Source of the DNA: an uncultured Pseudomonadota bacterium | GTDB lineage: Bacteria > Myxococcota_A > UBA796 > CAJQPC01 | NCBI GenBank assembly: GCA_937915955.1 | Contig: CALGIB010000285.1 | Span: 1-6,794 of the forward strand | DNA length: 6,794 nt | Direction: 5' to 3' | Position numbers and translations under genes: made by a program | Part shown: piece after piece, positions 5,730 to 6,794 of the stretch | Layout of the letters: the number at the start of each line of letters is the position of its first letter | How positions within the stretch are numbered: position 1 is the first letter of the stretch | The notes under the pieces: generated by a model | What the model was told of the DNA's origin: nothing | Database searches by the model: none | The model's input: the letters and a program-made list of their open reading frames with translations, nothing else

Positions 5730-6593
5730 TCAGCCCGCGCGCTGACCCCACCAGCTCACGCCCAGGCCGATGCCTTGCAGGTCCTCGGGGCCGCTCTCGA
5801 CCCGCAGCGCGCGCCAGGTGCTCAGGTGCACGCCCCAGGGGTCGCGGTACAGCGACAGCCGAGGGGCCAGGCTGGTGTAGTCGTTGTTGATGACGGTGAA
5901 GCGATCGGGGTCCTCGAGCCGCTCGACCGTGGTCGCAGAGTTGAAGTCCAGTCCGCCCAGGCTGTTGTAGATCTGGAGCTCGCCGCCGAGCTCGACGACG
6001 CGCCACCGCAGTGAGGCCTGGCCACCGGCCTCGAAGGCGCTGGGAGGTCGCCCCAGGCCCCACTCGAAGCGCGAGCCGGCGGCCAGGGTCCAGGCGAAGT
6101 CCCCGCGCTCGTCCCGCCAGCCCAGGTTCAGGCCGCCGATCAGGTCGGTGTTCCCGTCGCCGGGGGCGGCGAGATCATCGATGCCGTGGCGGTAGCCGAT
6201 GCCGCTCGCGACCTCGGCCATCGCCGCGAGATCCAGGGGGCCGAGAGCCCAGCCTGAGCGCAGCCCGAGGCGCAGGTCGCCGGTGCCGAGGAGGTCGTCG
6301 CACATGTCCCAGCGCTCGCAGATGGACTCGTTCTTTTCCTCGGTTTTGGCCCAGATCAGCGGAACGCTGGCCGTCAGGGCCAGGCGGGAGTGGAGCCCGT
6401 ACTCGCCCGAGGCCGCCAGCTGCCAGGTGGACACGCTGGCGGGCAGCTCGAAGCGGCGGTCCTCGCCGCCCTCGGTCCAGAACTCGGTCGTGAAGCGCGA
6501 GTAGGCGGCGCCGACATAGGACCAGCCCGAGCCCCGGCCCGAGACCTCGGGCTCGTAGCGTCCTGCCACGGCAGCGGCGATCAGCAGCAGCAT
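5730..6593 (-). CDS. Outer-membrane beta-barrel protein (transporter-like)
   Basis: 287 residues. ATG 6593 is preceded by GGGAGAGG (6603-6596), and an in-frame TGA lies at 6641-6639 with no ATG/GTG/TTG between. The N-terminus MLLLIAAAVAGRYEPE is a very short cleavable-type signal with AVA before the likely cut. The rest alternates polar and apolar residues in strands with many aromatic residues and short turns: WSYVGAAYSRFTTEFW, RLALTASVPLIW, GTGDLRLGLRSGW (103-115), PGDGNTDLIGGLNLGW (144-159), FAWTLAAGSRFEWGLG and GIGLGVSWWG at the end. The GTGD and PGDGNTD turns resemble the PF13557-type (phenol-degradation MetA-like) outer-membrane family; this is from memory and is tentative. Cys92 and Cys98 sit in an exposed-looking loop and could form a disulfide. 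The last residue is Gly rather than the usual aromatic residue. Probable role is passage of small molecules or an outer-membrane structural role. Confidence 0.8.
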   Translation of the reverse strand: MLLLIAAAVAGRYEPEVSGRGSGWSYVGAAYSRFTTEFWTEGGEDRRFELPASVSTWQLAASGEYGLHSRLALTASVPLIWAKTEEKNESICERWDMCDDLLGTGDLRLGLRSGWALGPLDLAAMAEVASGIGYRHGIDDLAAPGDGNTDLIGGLNLGWRDERGDFAWTLAAGSRFEWGLGRPPSAFEAGGQASLRWRVVELGGELQIYNSLGGLDFNSATTVERLEDPDRFTVINNDYTSLAPRLSLYRDPWGVHLSTWRALRVESGPEDLQGIGLGVSWWGQRAG

Positions 6594-6595
6594 GG

Positions 6596-6603
6596 CCTCT
6601 CCC
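6596..6603 (-). promoter_or_regulatory. Ribosome binding site of the barrel gene
   Basis: GGGAGAGG read on the minus strand, ending 2 nt before ATG 6593. The GGAG core is about 5 nt from the start codon. It supports the very short N-terminus of the encoded protein over the CTG at 6605-6603, the only near-start codon upstream in frame. Confidence 0.6.
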
Positions 6604-6638
6604 AGGCTCGGGATGCCGGCGAGAGGCTCGAGCTTCCA

Positions 6639-6794
6639 TCACGCTCCGGTGTCACCGGCTTCGCCCAGCTCGCAGGACACGGACAGCGGCGGGCACTCCC
6701 GGGTCGGGCACCTCGCGCGTCGACCGCTGCACCCCGAGCGGCGCTCGCTGACCTCGTCGTGCTCGTCTTGGATGCTCTCGCAGCGCTCGACCAG
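6639..6794 (-). CDS. C-terminal end of a cysteine-rich protein (5' end outside window)
   Basis: Open on the minus strand from the window edge to TGA 6641-6639, giving 51 visible residues. Codons end in G or C almost throughout, which supports real coding. Five Cys occur at visible residues 5, 22, 29, 34 and 41, in an Arg- and Glu-rich context (RARCPTRECPPLSVSCEL), and the tail is GEAGDTGA. The spacing is not a standard CxxC zinc finger; disulfides in an exported domain are more likely, which would fit the envelope proteins downstream. The stop is 45 nt before the barrel start, and no promoter or terminator is evident between them, so the two are probably co-transcribed. Family not recognised. 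Confidence 0.6.
   Translation of the reverse strand: MVERCESIQDEHDEVSERRSGCSGRRARCPTRECPPLSVSCELGEAGDTGA

Noticed and set aside
6011..6504. Plus-strand open frames opposite the barrel gene
   Set aside because: Translations are Arg/Ser/Pro-rich with no domain features, while the minus frame gives a signal peptide, a ribosome-binding site and alternating beta strands.
1..6794. CRISPR arrays, tRNA or rRNA genes, insertion sequences, phage genes
   Set aside because: No regularly spaced direct repeats, tRNA-like cloverleaf arms, rRNA segments, transposase motifs or structural phage proteins were seen on reading either strand.

Overview
The window is GC-rich (roughly 70% by eye). Codons end overwhelmingly in G or C, which is why long mirror-image open frames lie opposite the real genes. 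Two putative lipoproteins, a large Ig/PHP surface protein, an outer-membrane barrel and the codon bias suggest a Gram-negative, high-GC bacterium of the Myxococcota/deltaproteobacterial type, perhaps from an uncultured lineage. That placement is inference: there is no rRNA or other marker here.

Layout, left to right. Positions 1-312 hold the 3' end of one plus-strand gene. Everything else is on the minus strand, read from right to left. In transcription order this is: the C-terminal end of a cysteine-rich protein (6794-6639); an outer-membrane beta-barrel protein (6593-5730); a short coding stretch that appears frameshifted (5729-5460); an EamA/DMT-type inner-membrane transporter with no standard start codon (about 5463-4606); a large PHP-domain (CehA/McbA-like) metallohydrolase lipoprotein (4582-2054); a chloramphenicol acetyltransferase-like acyltransferase (2057-1431); and a predicted propeller-like lipoprotein (1434-328). 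The two blocks converge with only 15 nt between the stop codons, and a small hairpin sits across that junction.

The minus-strand genes look like one transcription unit. The last three overlap (ATGA and GTGA junctions), the transporter-PHP gap is 23 nt, and the gap between the cysteine-rich gene and the barrel gene is 45 nt. Together they could serve a small molecule or cell-surface ligand: cytoplasmic acylation (CAT-like), inner-membrane transport (EamA), an outer-membrane barrel, and lipid-anchored hydrolase and binding proteins. That pathway is a hypothesis from gene order. No phage, insertion sequence, CRISPR array, tRNA or rRNA was seen.

Most worth a second look: the exported proteins start with extremely short signal sequences lacking a basic n-region, and for the PHP protein an in-frame stop leaves no other start. 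The 5460-5729 stretch shows a codon-bias switch that points to a frameshift. The transporter's reading frame continues into a first membrane helix that lies upstream of any ATG/GTG/TTG.
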